Assembly (NCBI GenBank): GCA_018780645.1
Contig: JADMJJ010000008.1
Location: forward strand, 1 to 53,260
Length of the DNA stretch: 53,260 nucleotides
Source of the DNA: Burkholderiaceae bacterium
GTDB taxonomy: Bacteria > Pseudomonadota > Gammaproteobacteria > Burkholderiales > Burkholderiaceae_C
Reading direction: 5' to 3'
The translations under genes were made by a program, and so were the position numbers. Under the pieces are notes generated by a model. The model saw nothing but the letters and a program-made list of their open reading frames with translations. It had not been told where the DNA came from and did not search any database. Shown in pieces: positions 32,800 through 41,801 of this stretch (positions within the stretch are counted from its first letter, which is position 1; the number at the start of each line of letters is the position of its first letter).

Positions 32800-33669
32800 A
32801 TGACATTTAAACAAACGAGGCTGCTGGTCCTGGGCGCAAACGGCTTGCTTGGCAACGCCGTGACCCGGTGGTTCAGTGCGCAGCCTGAGTTCGAGGTGGT
32901 AGGCACGGTGCGCAGCCTGGCCACGACCGCAGGCTTATTCGACGGCCTGTCGGTGCGCCTTGTTGCCGGCATCGAGGCCGAAAGCCCGGATTGCCTGTCT
33001 CGCCTGTTCTCTGACGTGGACCCGGATCTAGTGATCAATTGCATTGGCGTGGTCAAGCAACAGACCTCGGCCGACGATCCGCTGATCGCCATTCCGGTCA
33101 ATTCGCTGCTGCCCCACAGACTGGCCCGCTTGTGCGAAATCAGTTCAGCGCGCCTCATCCACATCAGTACCGACTGTGTTTTTTCGGGGCGCAAGGGCGC
33201 CTATGTCGAGGACGACGTGCCCGACGCCTGCGATCTGTACAGCCGCAGCAAGTTGCTGGGCGAGGTGGACAGGCCCAATACCGTCACCTTGCGCACCTCC
33301 ATCATCGGCCACAAGCGTGGCACGGCGCAGGGCCTGGTCGACTGGTTCTTGGCCCAGCCCGGTCATGTGCGGGGCTTTGCAAAGGCCGTGTTTTCAGGTC
33401 TGCCGACGGTGGAGCTGGCCCGTGTGATTCAGGAGTTCGTGCTGCCCAGGCCCGAGCTGCAGGGCATATACCATCTGTCGGTGGATCCGATCAGCAAGCA
33501 TGACCTGCTGCAGTTGGTGGCCAAGGTCTATGGTCGCAGCAACCTGATTGTGTCGGACAGCAATTTGGTGATCGACCGCTCGCTGGACTCCAGCCGCTTC
33601 CGCAAGGCCACCGGCTATCAGCCGCCAAGCTGGGATGCGCTGGTGCAGCGCATGCACGAATTCGGCTGA
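32800..33669 (+). CDS. RmlD-like NAD(P)-dependent sugar-nucleotide reductase/epimerase
   Basis: This 289-residue SDR protein starts at ATG 32800 with LLVLGANGLLGNAVTRWFSA (nucleotide motif GxxGxxG). It also has INCIGVVKQQ, LIHISTDCVFSGRKGAYVE and the active-site YSRSKLLGE. It is related to dTDP-4-dehydrorhamnose reductase but is distinct from the true RmlD at 35,153-36,055, so it probably reduces another 4-keto sugar nucleotide. The C-terminus lies 13 bases from convergent rmlC, with CCGGC (33674-33678) and GCCGG (33687-33691) able to pair between the two genes. Confidence 0.85.
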   Translation: MTFKQTRLLVLGANGLLGNAVTRWFSAQPEFEVVGTVRSLATTAGLFDGLSVRLVAGIEAESPDCLSRLFSDVDPDLVINCIGVVKQQTSADDPLIAIPVNSLLPHRLARLCEISSARLIHISTDCVFSGRKGAYVEDDVPDACDLYSRSKLLGEVDRPNTVTLRTSIIGHKRGTAQGLVDWFLAQPGHVRGFAKAVFSGLPTVELARVIQEFVLPRPELQGIYHLSVDPISKHDLLQLVAKVYGRSNLIVSDSNLVIDRSLDSSRFRKATGYQPPSWDALVQRMHEFG

Positions 33670-33682
33670 TGTTCCGGCGAGC

Positions 33683-34240
33683 CTAGGCCGGGGCGAAGGG
33701 CTTGGCGTCCTTGAGCGAGGGTGCCTGCAGATCCTTGGGTGACAGCAGCGGCGCCATGCCCACGTCGGGCCAGGAAATGGCCAGCGCGGGGTCGTCCCAG
33801 CGCACCGAGGCCTCCGACTGTGGCGCGTAGGCCGAAGTGGTCATGTACAGCACCTCGGCGATATCACTCAGCACCAGAAAGCCATGGGCGAAACCGGGCG
33901 GCAACCACAGCTGCTTCTGGTTCTGGGCGCTCAGCTCAACGCCCTCCCAGCGCCCGAAGCTCGGGCTGCCAGGGCGGACGTCGACGGCGACGTCCCAGAT
34001 CGCCCCGCTGGCTACGCGCACCAGCTTGCCCTGTTCATGAGGGGGCAACTGGTAGTGCAGGCCGCGCAGCACGCCCCTGCTCGAGCGCGAGTGGTTGTGC
34101 TGGACGAAGTCCAGGTCCAGACCGGTGGCCTCCAGAAAGGCGCGACGGCTGTAGCTCTCGAAGAAGAAGCCTCGTTCATCGCCGAACACCTTTGGCTGCA
34201 GGATCAGCAGGCCGGGGATCGAGGTGGGGGTGTATTCCAT
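33683..34240 (-). CDS. rmlC: dTDP-4-dehydrorhamnose 3,5-epimerase RmlC
   Basis: This 185-residue cupin-type epimerase catalyses the third step of dTDP-L-rhamnose synthesis. It has FGDERGFFFESYSRRAF, the conserved RGVLRGLHYQLPPHEQGKLV and GFAHGFLVLSD. Its length is normal for the family. The ATG lies one base after the rmlA stop. It is the last gene of rmlB-rmlD-rmlA-rmlC. Confidence 0.96.
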   Translation of the reverse strand: MEYTPTSIPGLLILQPKVFGDERGFFFESYSRRAFLEATGLDLDFVQHNHSRSSRGVLRGLHYQLPPHEQGKLVRVASGAIWDVAVDVRPGSPSFGRWEGVELSAQNQKQLWLPPGFAHGFLVLSDIAEVLYMTTSAYAPQSEASVRWDDPALAISWPDVGMAPLLSPKDLQAPSLKDAKPFAPA

Positions 34241-34241
34241 A

Positions 34242-35123
34242 TCAGGTCAGTGGGTCGTTGATCAGACGCATCAGGTACTGGCCGTAGCCGTTCTTCAACA
34301 TGGGATGGGCCAGCTGCGCCAGCTGAGATCCGTCAATCCAGCCGCTGCGATAGGCGATCTCTTCCGGGCAGGCGACCTTGAGGCCCTGGCGCTTTTCCAG
34401 CGTCCCGATGAACTGGCCGGCCTCCAGCAGGCTGTCGTGGGTTCCCGTGTCCAACCAGGCGTAACCGCGGCCCATCAACTCAACGTGCAGTTGCCGCTTT
34501 TGCAGGTACCAGGCGTTGACGTCGGTGATCTCCAGCTCGCCACGGGGCGAAGGTTTCAGGTTTGCCGCGACGTCGCAGACCTGTTGGTCATAGAAGTACA
34601 GACCGGTGACCGCGTAATTGCTCTTTGGTTTGCTGGGTTTCTCTTCGATGGACAAGGCTCGAAACCCCTCATCAAAGGCGACCACACCATATCTCTCCGG
34701 ATCGGTTACGTGGTACGCAAACACACTGGCTCCGCTACTTCGTCCATTGGCTCGTGCCAGCAGTGCCGTCAACTGCTCGCCATAGAAGATGTTGTCGCCC
34801 AGCACTAGCACGCTGTGGTGGTCGCCGATGAAGCTGCGGCCGAGAATGAAGGCCTGAGCCAGTCCGTCGGGGCTGGGTTGCACGCAGTAGCTGAGGTTGA
34901 TGCCCCAGCGGCTGCCATCACCGAGCAGTTCCTGGAAGCGGGGCAGGTCGGTGGGGGTGGAGATCAGCAGGATGTCGCGCACGCCGGCCAGCATCAGGGT
35001 ACTCAGCGGGTAATAGACCATCGGCTTGTCATAGACCGGCAGCAGTTGCTTGCTGACGGCCAGGGTGGCCGGGTGCAGGCGGCTGCCCGCGCCTCCGGCC
35101 AGGATGATGCCTTTGCGTTGCAT
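34242..35123 (-). CDS. rmlA: Glucose-1-phosphate thymidylyltransferase RmlA
   Basis: This 293-residue protein starts at ATG 35123 ([20 protein letters not shown]) with GGGGAG just upstream; the longer frame is ignored. Motifs are [53 protein letters not shown] and [14 protein letters not shown]. It makes dTDP-glucose from dTTP and glucose-1-phosphate. The length is the usual one for RmlA. Confidence 0.96.
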   Translation of the reverse strand: MQRKGIILAGGAGSRLHPATLAVSKQLLPVYDKPMVYYPLSTLMLAGVRDILLISTPTDLPRFQELLGDGSRWGINLSYCVQPSPDGLAQAFILGRSFIGDHHSVLVLGDNIFYGEQLTALLARANGRSSGASVFAYHVTDPERYGVVAFDEGFRALSIEEKPSKPKSNYAVTGLYFYDQQVCDVAANLKPSPRGELEITDVNAWYLQKRQLHVELMGRGYAWLDTGTHDSLLEAGQFIGTLEKRQGLKVACPEEIAYRSGWIDGSQLAQLAHPMLKNGYGQYLMRLINDPLT

Positions 35124-35152
35124 GGGGTCTCCCCTTGTTGCGGATGCTTGAA

Positions 35153-36055
35153 TCAGTTGGGCAGCAATTGCTGCAAGGTGCGCAGTGCGCCCTGTTGCCA
35201 AGGCGGCAGGTTCAGATCGAAGCTGCGCATGAGCTTACTGCAGTCGAGCCTGGAATTGAGTGGGCGCCGGGCCGGCGTCGGGTAGCCACTGCTCGGGATG
35301 GGCGCTATGGCTTCGGGCCGCAGGCGCAAGTCCTGGCCCCTTGCAAGTGCCTGCTCGACGATGAAGCGCGCGAAGCCATGCCAGCTGGTGTGGCCTGCGG
35401 CGCTGAGGTGGTACATGCCGGCCAGTTCCGGCTGCCGCAGCGCCTGGCGCAGCGCATGGGCCGTGACGTCGGCCAGCAGATCGGCGCCGGTCGGGGCGCC
35501 GATTTGGTCGGCCACCACGTTCAGCTGCTCGCGCTGCGCGGCAAGCTTGAGAATGGAGCGCACGAAGTTGCCTCCATGGCCCGAATGCACCCAGCTGGTG
35601 CGAAAGATCAGGTGTTTGCAGCCGCTTGCGCGTATCAACTCTTCGCTGGCCAGCTTGCTGCGGCCATACACACTGAGCGGGGCCGGTGCGGCCTGTTCGT
35701 CGCGCGCCTGCTCGCCCGAGCCGTCGAACACATAGTCGGTGCTGTAGTGGACCAGCCAGGCGCCCAGCCGGGCCGCTTCCTCGGCCAGCAGGCCGGGCGT
35801 GCCGGCATTGACCTGAGTGGCCATGGCCTCGTCGCTCTCCGCCTTGTCGACCGCCGTGTAGGCGGCGGCATTGACGATCACGTCCGGGCGCAGGCGGCGC
35901 ACCAACTCCAGCAGCGCGTCGGGTTGACTCAGGTCGGCAACGAGCCCGCCATCGGCCTGGCGGCCCTGCGAGTTCAGCTCTCCCAGCAGCGCCAGCGAGC
36001 GCTGCAACTCATGGCCGACCTGGCCATCCTTGCCCAATAGCAGGATCTTCCGCAT
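35153..36055 (-). CDS. rmlD: dTDP-4-dehydrorhamnose reductase RmlD
   Basis: This 300-residue SDR starts at ATG 36055 ([20 protein letters not shown]), four bases after the rmlB stop. It has the nucleotide motif [35 protein letters not shown] and [10 protein letters not shown] (the Tyr-x-x-x-Lys pair), then [13 protein letters not shown]. It makes dTDP-L-rhamnose in the last step of the pathway. Confidence 0.96.
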   Translation of the reverse strand: MRKILLLGKDGQVGHELQRSLALLGELNSQGRQADGGLVADLSQPDALLELVRRLRPDVIVNAAAYTAVDKAESDEAMATQVNAGTPGLLAEEAARLGAWLVHYSTDYVFDGSGEQARDEQAAPAPLSVYGRSKLASEELIRASGCKHLIFRTSWVHSGHGGNFVRSILKLAAQREQLNVVADQIGAPTGADLLADVTAHALRQALRQPELAGMYHLSAAGHTSWHGFARFIVEQALARGQDLRLRPEAIAPIPSSGYPTPARRPLNSRLDCSKLMRSFDLNLPPWQQGALRTLQQLLPN

Positions 36056-36059
36056 GGGC

Positions 36060-37106
36060 TCAGGCCTGACCGGGCTGGCGGTAGCTGCCGTCGCGTATGG
36101 CGGCCAGCCAGGGCTGATTGTCCAGATACCAGGCCACCGTGCGGCGCATGCCGTCCTCAAAGCTGCTGCCGGGTCGCCAACCGAGTTCGCGCTCGATCTT
36201 GCGGGCGTCGATGGCATAGCGCCGATCGTGGCCTGGGCGATCGGTGACGAAGCTGATCAGCCGGCTGTAGGGGCCTTCGGCACTGGGGCGCAACTCATCC
36301 AGCACCGCGCAGACGGTCTTCACGATTTCCAGATTGGTCTTCTCGCTGTTGCCCCCGATGTTGTAGGTTTCGCCCAAACGGCCCCGGGTCAGCACCGTGC
36401 GTATGGCGCTGCAATGGTCGCCCACATAGAGCCAGTCGCGGACATTCAGGCCGTCGCCATAGATGGGCAGCGGCTTGCCGGCCAGGGCATTGGTGATCAG
36501 CACCGGAATCAACTTCTCGGGAAACTGCAAGGGCCCGTAATTGTTGGAGCAATTGGTGGTCAGCGTCGGCAGGCCATAGGTGTGGTGCCAGGCGCGCACC
36601 AGATGGTCGCTGGCGGCCTTGCTGGCCGAATAGGGGCTGTTGGGGGCGTAGGCGTGGGTCTCGGCAAAGGCCGGGTCCTCGGGCTGCAGTGAGCCATAGA
36701 CCTCGTCGGTCGAGACATGCAGGAAGCGGAAGTCGCGCTTGGCGTCGGCCTGCAAGCCGCCCCAATACTCACGCGCGGCCTCGAGCAGGCCGAAGGTGCC
36801 CTCGATATTGGTGCGCAGGAAGGCGCCCGGGCCTGAGATGCTGCGGTCGACATGGCTCTCGGCAGCAAAGTGGAGCACGGCACGGGGCTGATGCCGGGCC
36901 AGCAACTCGCCGACCAGCGCGCGGTCGCCGATGTCGCCACGGACAAACACATGGCGATCATTGCCCTGCAGCGGCGTCAGGTTGTGCAGATTGCCGGCGT
37001 AGGTCAGCGCGTCGAGGTTGATCACCGTCTCGTTGCTGTCTTTGAGCCAGTCGAGCACGAAGTTGCTGCCTATAAAGCCTGCGCCGCCGGTCACGAGTAT
37101 CGCCAT
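36060..37106 (-). CDS. rmlB: dTDP-glucose 4,6-dehydratase RmlB
   Basis: This 348-residue protein starts at ATG 37106 ([20 protein letters not shown]). It has [29 protein letters not shown] (Thr-Asp-Glu catalytic trio), [15 protein letters not shown] (YxxxK) and [14 protein letters not shown]. It converts dTDP-glucose to the 4-keto-6-deoxy sugar that feeds RmlC/RmlD and possibly the aminotransferases. It is the first gene of the rml operon. Confidence 0.97.
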   Translation of the reverse strand: MAILVTGGAGFIGSNFVLDWLKDSNETVINLDALTYAGNLHNLTPLQGNDRHVFVRGDIGDRALVGELLARHQPRAVLHFAAESHVDRSISGPGAFLRTNIEGTFGLLEAAREYWGGLQADAKRDFRFLHVSTDEVYGSLQPEDPAFAETHAYAPNSPYSASKAASDHLVRAWHHTYGLPTLTTNCSNNYGPLQFPEKLIPVLITNALAGKPLPIYGDGLNVRDWLYVGDHCSAIRTVLTRGRLGETYNIGGNSEKTNLEIVKTVCAVLDELRPSAEGPYSRLISFVTDRPGHDRRYAIDARKIERELGWRPGSSFEDGMRRTVAWYLDNQPWLAAIRDGSYRQPGQA

Positions 37107-37394
37107 GGACTTGTACCCAGGTTGGAACCACCAATGAGTGGCAGACCTTTGGGGTCCGCCGGGTCTGCGCCGCCCGTTCACGGGACCGAGGTCGGCGTCG
37201 ATCGGGAAATTGTAGGGGTGGCGGGGCCATCCGATTCACCGTCAAGCGACCGAAACACGGCTTTATCCGTCGAGGCGCTCGGCTAGAATCGCGCCACTTC
37301 GAAAGGCACGGACGCTCCGCTCCTGCGGCTCACTCGAGGGTGGACTACACCTTTCGGGGGGCGGGCTCGATCAGTCAAGCGTACATCTGTTCTC
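37107..37394. promoter_or_regulatory. Divergent promoter region between rmlB and the export gene
   Basis: A 288-base gap. Reading rightwards, TAGAAT at 37284-37289 in GGCTAGAATCG is a likely -10, about 100 bases before ATG 37395, with only a weak -35 (TTTATC, 37262-37267). Reading leftwards, TACAAT (complement of 37209-37214) could be the rmlB -10. No known regulator site or JUMPstart/ops element is seen here. Confidence 0.5.
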
Positions 37395-39389
37395 ATGAAT
37401 CTTCACGTCGTCAATTTGGTATCCGCACTGTCGCGCATTGGGGCCGTTCGTGCCTGTTCGGTGCGGTGCGGCGGGATGTTGGCCGGCCTGTTGCTGGTGA
37501 GCGTCTTGGTGTCCGGCGAGGTCTCGGCTCAGGCCAACGTTGCCGCCATCGCCGAGGCCAGCCTCACGCCTGGCGGCCCGGTCAAGCTGAGTCAGCCGAC
37601 GGCGCCCAAGGCCAGCAGCGCCAAGGGTGCCGAGGGCAAACGCCAGGCGCCCGTGGGCGATCGCAACGTGCGCGAGGTGTCTGAGAAGGTGACGCGAGAG
37701 GAGGGGATCACGGTGCGCCCCGACCCCGGACTTTCGGAGTTCGAGTTGTTCGTCAGCCGCATGGCGGCCAACGGAAAATCGGTGCGCGACAAGGATGGCG
37801 AGCCGGTGATTCAAGTCAGGCGCTATGGCATCGACCTGGCTTTGGGAATCGTAGCCGAGGAAGCCGACGAGGGGCCGACACTCGTTCCCGAGGACTATGT
37901 CCTAGGTGCTGGCGACGAAATTCTGCTTAATTTGTGGGGCGGTGTTGAAGCAAACCTGCGCCTGCGTGTGGATCGCACCGGGGTCGTGGCGATTCCTCGG
38001 GTCGGCTCGGTCGCGCTCAATGGTGTTCGTTTTTCAGACCTGAAGAAGGTCCTGGCACAGCGCGTTGCCACGCAGTTTCGCAATTTCGACCTGTCGGTGG
38101 CCTTGGGCGAGGTGAAGGCGATGCGGGTTTATGTCACCGGCTTCGTGCAAAAGCCCGGTGCCTACTCGGTGAGCGGTTTGTCGACCATGCTGCAGGCGGT
38201 GATGCAGGCTGGCGGACCGACTTCGGTTGGCAGCTATCGCAACATCCAGCTGCGTCGTGCCAATGCCGTCATCAGTACCCTTGATCTCTACGACTTCATG
38301 CTCAAGGGTGACCGCAGTGCGGACCGGCTGCTGCGTAGCGGCGATGTGATCCATGTCGGCGCGATTGGGGCGCAGGTGGGCGTGGTCGGCAGCGTCAACA
38401 ATCCCGCCGTTTTCGAGGTTCATGGGTCCGAGACGGTGGCCGATGCCTTGCGCATGGCGGGGGGGGTGTCGGCGGTGGCTAACCGGGTTCACGCTGCGCT
38501 GCACAGCTTTGACGACAAGTCCGGGCAGGCCTTGAGAGACCTCAGCCTGAAGTCCGATTCGGGTTTGCCCTTGCGTCATGGCGACGTGCTGCGCGTGTTC
38601 AGCGCGGCCGATATTTCCCGCCCGAATCAGGGCGCGAGCAAGAAGGTCAGGGTCGAGGGGGAGGTGCAGCGCCCCGGAGACTACGTTCTCGCCGCGGGTA
38701 GCACCTTGCGTGATGCTCTGAAGGCGGCAGGCGGGCCGACTTCAGGGGCCTTCCTGTTCGGTGCCGAGTTCAACCGAGAGTCCGTGCGTGTCGCTCAGCA
38801 GGAAAGCTATGAACGCAGCTTGCGCGACCTGGAGACCGAGTTCAAGAAGGCTGCTCTCGGGCCCAAGAGCGATGAGGCTCCGGAAGACACGGTCATGCGG
38901 AGCGTGGGGCAGGGCAAGCTGATTGAGCGCTTGCGCGCGGTGAGACCCAGTGGGCGCGTCGTGCTTCAGTCCGCGGGCGCTTCCAATGAGCTGCCCGACA
39001 TGCTGGTCGAAGATGGTGACCGGCTTTACATTCCGGCTCAGCCGACCACGGTGAGCGTGTTTGGCAGCGTCTTCAATGCCGGCAGTTACATGTACACGGC
39101 GGGCCGCGACCTTGACGAGTATCTGCGGCAATCCGGTGGCCCGACCAAGACGGCCGACAAGGGCAGCGTGTTCGTGATCCGCGCCAATGGCAGTGTGGTG
39201 AGCAGTCTGGCACGCAAGAGCGGCTGGTTCACCGATGGCAGTATCGATGGCGTACAGGCCATGGCGGGTGACACGATCTTTGTGCCCGAGAACATCTACA
39301 AGACGTCCAGCATGCGCGAGACCAAGGACTGGGCACAGATCCTGTACCAGTTCGCTCTGGGTGTGGCGACCATCAAGAGCATCAATTGA
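37395..39389 (+). CDS. Polysaccharide export protein (OPX/Wza-like, multiple SLBB domains)
   Basis: This 664-residue protein has a signal peptide (MLAGLLLVSVLVSGEVSAQA) without a lipobox Cys, so unlike Wza it is probably not a lipoprotein. The Poly_export domain (VLGAGDEILLNLWGGVEANL...) is followed by at least three SLBB repeats, near VYVTGFVQKPGAYSV, VRVEGEVQRPGDYVL and VSVFGSVFNAGSYMY. It would form the periplasm/outer-membrane conduit for the polymer. The stop overlaps the possible TTG start of the chain-length gene. Confidence 0.9.
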   Translation: MNLHVVNLVSALSRIGAVRACSVRCGGMLAGLLLVSVLVSGEVSAQANVAAIAEASLTPGGPVKLSQPTAPKASSAKGAEGKRQAPVGDRNVREVSEKVTREEGITVRPDPGLSEFELFVSRMAANGKSVRDKDGEPVIQVRRYGIDLALGIVAEEADEGPTLVPEDYVLGAGDEILLNLWGGVEANLRLRVDRTGVVAIPRVGSVALNGVRFSDLKKVLAQRVATQFRNFDLSVALGEVKAMRVYVTGFVQKPGAYSVSGLSTMLQAVMQAGGPTSVGSYRNIQLRRANAVISTLDLYDFMLKGDRSADRLLRSGDVIHVGAIGAQVGVVGSVNNPAVFEVHGSETVADALRMAGGVSAVANRVHAALHSFDDKSGQALRDLSLKSDSGLPLRHGDVLRVFSAADISRPNQGASKKVRVEGEVQRPGDYVLAAGSTLRDALKAAGGPTSGAFLFGAEFNRESVRVAQQESYERSLRDLETEFKKAALGPKSDEAPEDTVMRSVGQGKLIERLRAVRPSGRVVLQSAGASNELPDMLVEDGDRLYIPAQPTTVSVFGSVFNAGSYMYTAGRDLDEYLRQSGGPTKTADKGSVFVIRANGSVVSSLARKSGWFTDGSIDGVQAMAGDTIFVPENIYKTSSMRETKDWAQILYQFALGVATIKSIN

Positions 39390-39391
39390 GC

Positions 39392-40585
39392 ATGGCAGAG
39401 AACCAAACACGCGAGGTCGCGCCCGAGGGCCAGGCCGCAAGCGGCGACACGGGCATGCTGGACACCGTCCTCACCTTGGCTCAGCACCTGCGGCTGATTG
39501 TGGGTGGGGCGCTGTTCGTGGGCGTTGTGACGCTGGGTGCGAGCTATCTGATCAAGCCGACGTTCACGGCCCGCACGCTGCTGCTGCCGCCGCAGCAGCA
39601 GGGCTCGCTGGTGGCTTCGGCGCTGTCATCGCTGGGCTCTCTGGCGGGCCTTGCCGGTGGGGCCGGGGGCGTCAAGAGCCCCCTGGACCAGTACGTCACC
39701 CTGCTGCAAAGCACCAACATTGCCGACCGCATCATTGCCCGTTTCAAGCTGGCCCACGTGTATGACGATCAGCGCCCGTCCGTGCTGCGCACCGAACTGG
39801 CGGCCAATCTGCGTGTCGCCGCAGGGCGCCGCGACGGCCTGATCACGATCGAGGTGGACGACCATGATCCCCAGCGATCGGCCGATATGGCCAACGCCTT
39901 TGTCGATGAGCTGCGACGCCTGACCTCGGTGCTGGCCGTGACCGAGGCGCAGCAGCGCAAGCTGTTCTTCGAGGCGCAGCTGAACCAGACCAAGAGCAAG
40001 CTGGCCCAGGCGCAGGTCGCGCTGCAGGGGAGCGGGTTTTCTCCCAATGCACTGAAGGCCGAGCCGCGCGCCGCGGCCGAGAGCTATGCCCGGCTCAAGG
40101 CCGAATTGACCTCGGCCGAGGTGCGTCTGCAGACCCTGAGCAGCAGCTTCTCGGCTCAATCGCCGGAGGTCATGCAGCTGAGCAGCACCGTGGCCGCATT
40201 GCGCGGGCAACTCGACAAGCTTGAGCGCACCAGCGACGCTTCTGGGGATGCTGACTACGTTGGCAAGTACCGCGAGTTCAAGTATCAGGAGACGCTGTTC
40301 GAGCTGTTCGCGCGTCAGTACGAGTTGGCCCGGGTGGACGAAAGCCGTGAAGGCAGCCTGATCCAGGTGGTCGATGCGGCTCAGGTCCCGGACCGCAAGT
40401 CCAAGCCCAAGCGTGCGATCGTAGCCTTGGTGGCCACACTGCTCGCCGGCCTGGCGCTGACAGGTTTTGTGCTGATTCGCCAACAGCTGCGTCGAGTGCG
40501 GCAAGACCCTGAGCGCGCTCGCAAGCTCACGCGACTGGGCGCGCTGCTGCGAGGGCGCCGCGACCCCGATGCAACGGCCCGCTGA
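39392..40585 (+). CDS. Chain-length determinant protein (Wzz/PCP family, no kinase domain)
   Basis: This 397-residue protein starts at ATG 39392; an in-frame TTG at 39386 overlaps the upstream stop. Two membrane helices (LIVGGALFVGVVTLGASYLI and IVALVATLLAGLALTGFVLI) flank a large periplasmic coiled-coil domain (EAQQRKLFFEAQLNQTKSKL, AESYARLKAELTSAEVRLQT). There is no cytoplasmic Tyr-kinase domain or Tyr-rich tail, so it is a PCP-2b-like protein. No tyrosine kinase or phosphatase is in the window. It would set chain length with Wzy and contact the OPX protein encoded just upstream. Confidence 0.88.
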   Translation: MAENQTREVAPEGQAASGDTGMLDTVLTLAQHLRLIVGGALFVGVVTLGASYLIKPTFTARTLLLPPQQQGSLVASALSSLGSLAGLAGGAGGVKSPLDQYVTLLQSTNIADRIIARFKLAHVYDDQRPSVLRTELAANLRVAAGRRDGLITIEVDDHDPQRSADMANAFVDELRRLTSVLAVTEAQQRKLFFEAQLNQTKSKLAQAQVALQGSGFSPNALKAEPRAAAESYARLKAELTSAEVRLQTLSSSFSAQSPEVMQLSSTVAALRGQLDKLERTSDASGDADYVGKYREFKYQETLFELFARQYELARVDESREGSLIQVVDAAQVPDRKSKPKRAIVALVATLLAGLALTGFVLIRQQLRRVRQDPERARKLTRLGALLRGRRDPDATAR

Positions 40586-40642
40586 AAGCACGGCCATCAG
40601 CCCCTATGGCCGCATGGCCCTGAGGCACCACGGATCTAGCTC

Positions 40643-41737
40643 ATGCTTTCTACATTTGCCCTGAGTTTTGCCGTCGCCGTCGTGGCGACGCTGCTGATCG
40701 TCCGCTCGGCGCACCTGCATGCCGGCATGTCGGCGGACCACGATCTGTCCGGTCCGCAGAAATTCCATGCCCGCCCGGTGCCGCGAATTGGTGGCCTGGG
40801 CATTTTCGTGGGCGCTTGTGCCAGTGCGGCTTTTCTGGCGTACAAACAGCCCGAGTTCCGGCTTCAGATCGCCGCCCTGCTGCTGTGCAGCCTACCGGCC
40901 TTCACGTCGGGGCTGATCGAAGACTTCACCAAGCGGGTCAGCCCCTTGCGCAGATTGCTGGCGACCACGATGGCTGCAGCTCTGGGCGTCTGGCTGCTCG
41001 GCGCCGACATCGACCACACCACCATCCCGGGGCTGGATGCAATTGCCGCCACCAAGGTTGGCGCCTTCATGCTGGCCGTGCTAGTGGTCACCGGCGTGTC
41101 CAATGCCATCAACATCATCGACGGCTTCAATGGCCTTGCCTCGATGTGCTGCGTGGTCATGCTCGCCGGTGTTGCGGCGGTGGCGATGGCGGTTGGCGAC
41201 GGCCTGGTGGCCAGCATGGCCCTGCTGGTGCTGGCGGCGGCGCTGGGCTTTTTCGTCTGGAATTATCCAATGGGCCTGGTCTTCCTCGGTGATGGCGGGG
41301 CCTACTTCCTGGGCTTCATGCTGGCCGAGCTGAACATCATGCTGATCGACCGCAATCGCAGCGTTTCGCCACTGTTCCCGCTGCTGCTGTGTGCCTACCC
41401 GGTGATCGAGACGGTGTTCTCGATGTACCGGCGCAAGGTGGTGCGAGGCCGGCCGGTGGGCATGCCCGATGGCGTGCACCTGCACAGCCTGGTCTATCGA
41501 CGGCTGATGCGCTGGGCCATTGGCTCGCGTGATGCGCGCATCCTGACCCGGCGCAACTCGATGACCGCGCCCTATCTGTGGGTGGTGTGCTCGCTGGCCG
41601 CGATACCGGCCGTCATCTGGTGGGACGACACCTTCATGCTGGCCCTGCTGCTGGGGCTGTTCCTGGTCGCTTATGTCAGCATGTACTGGATGATCGTCCG
41701 CTTCAAGACGCCGCGCTGGATGGTCTTCCGGCGCTAA
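40643..41737 (+). CDS. Polyprenyl-phosphate N-acetylhexosamine-1-phosphate transferase (WecA/WbpL-like)
   Basis: This 364-residue protein with about ten membrane helices has PQKFHARPVPRIGGLGIF, NIIDGFNGLAS (the Asp-Gly-x-Asn-Gly-Leu motif), VFLGDGGAYFLGF and DGVHLHSLVYRRL (the carbohydrate-recognition loop with basic residues and HxHS). It would start each repeat unit by moving a HexNAc-1-phosphate, probably GlcNAc or FucNAc, to undecaprenyl phosphate. It ends 64 bases before rhlE, at the right edge of the polysaccharide locus. Confidence 0.92.
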   Translation: MLSTFALSFAVAVVATLLIVRSAHLHAGMSADHDLSGPQKFHARPVPRIGGLGIFVGACASAAFLAYKQPEFRLQIAALLLCSLPAFTSGLIEDFTKRVSPLRRLLATTMAAALGVWLLGADIDHTTIPGLDAIAATKVGAFMLAVLVVTGVSNAINIIDGFNGLASMCCVVMLAGVAAVAMAVGDGLVASMALLVLAAALGFFVWNYPMGLVFLGDGGAYFLGFMLAELNIMLIDRNRSVSPLFPLLLCAYPVIETVFSMYRRKVVRGRPVGMPDGVHLHSLVYRRLMRWAIGSRDARILTRRNSMTAPYLWVVCSLAAIPAVIWWDDTFMLALLLGLFLVAYVSMYWMIVRFKTPRWMVFRR

Positions 41738-41801
41738 GCCACAAGCGGTCGAATCGGGGCTTTCCCGGGTTGGTTTTTCAATAAGTGGATAATCGGGGGC
41801 T
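41738..41801 (+). promoter_or_regulatory. rhlE promoter region
   Basis: GATAAT at 41788-41793 is a good -10 candidate only eight bases before the ATG, which would give an almost leaderless transcript. TTGGTT (41770-41775) is too close to it for a -35. GGGGG before the ATG is a weak ribosome site. Confidence 0.35.

Noticed and set aside
36071-36083. GGCGGTAGC sequence resembling an ops/JUMPstart element
   Set aside because: It lies inside the 3' end of rmlB on the opposite strand to the operon and codes for conserved residues; no other JUMPstart part is nearby.
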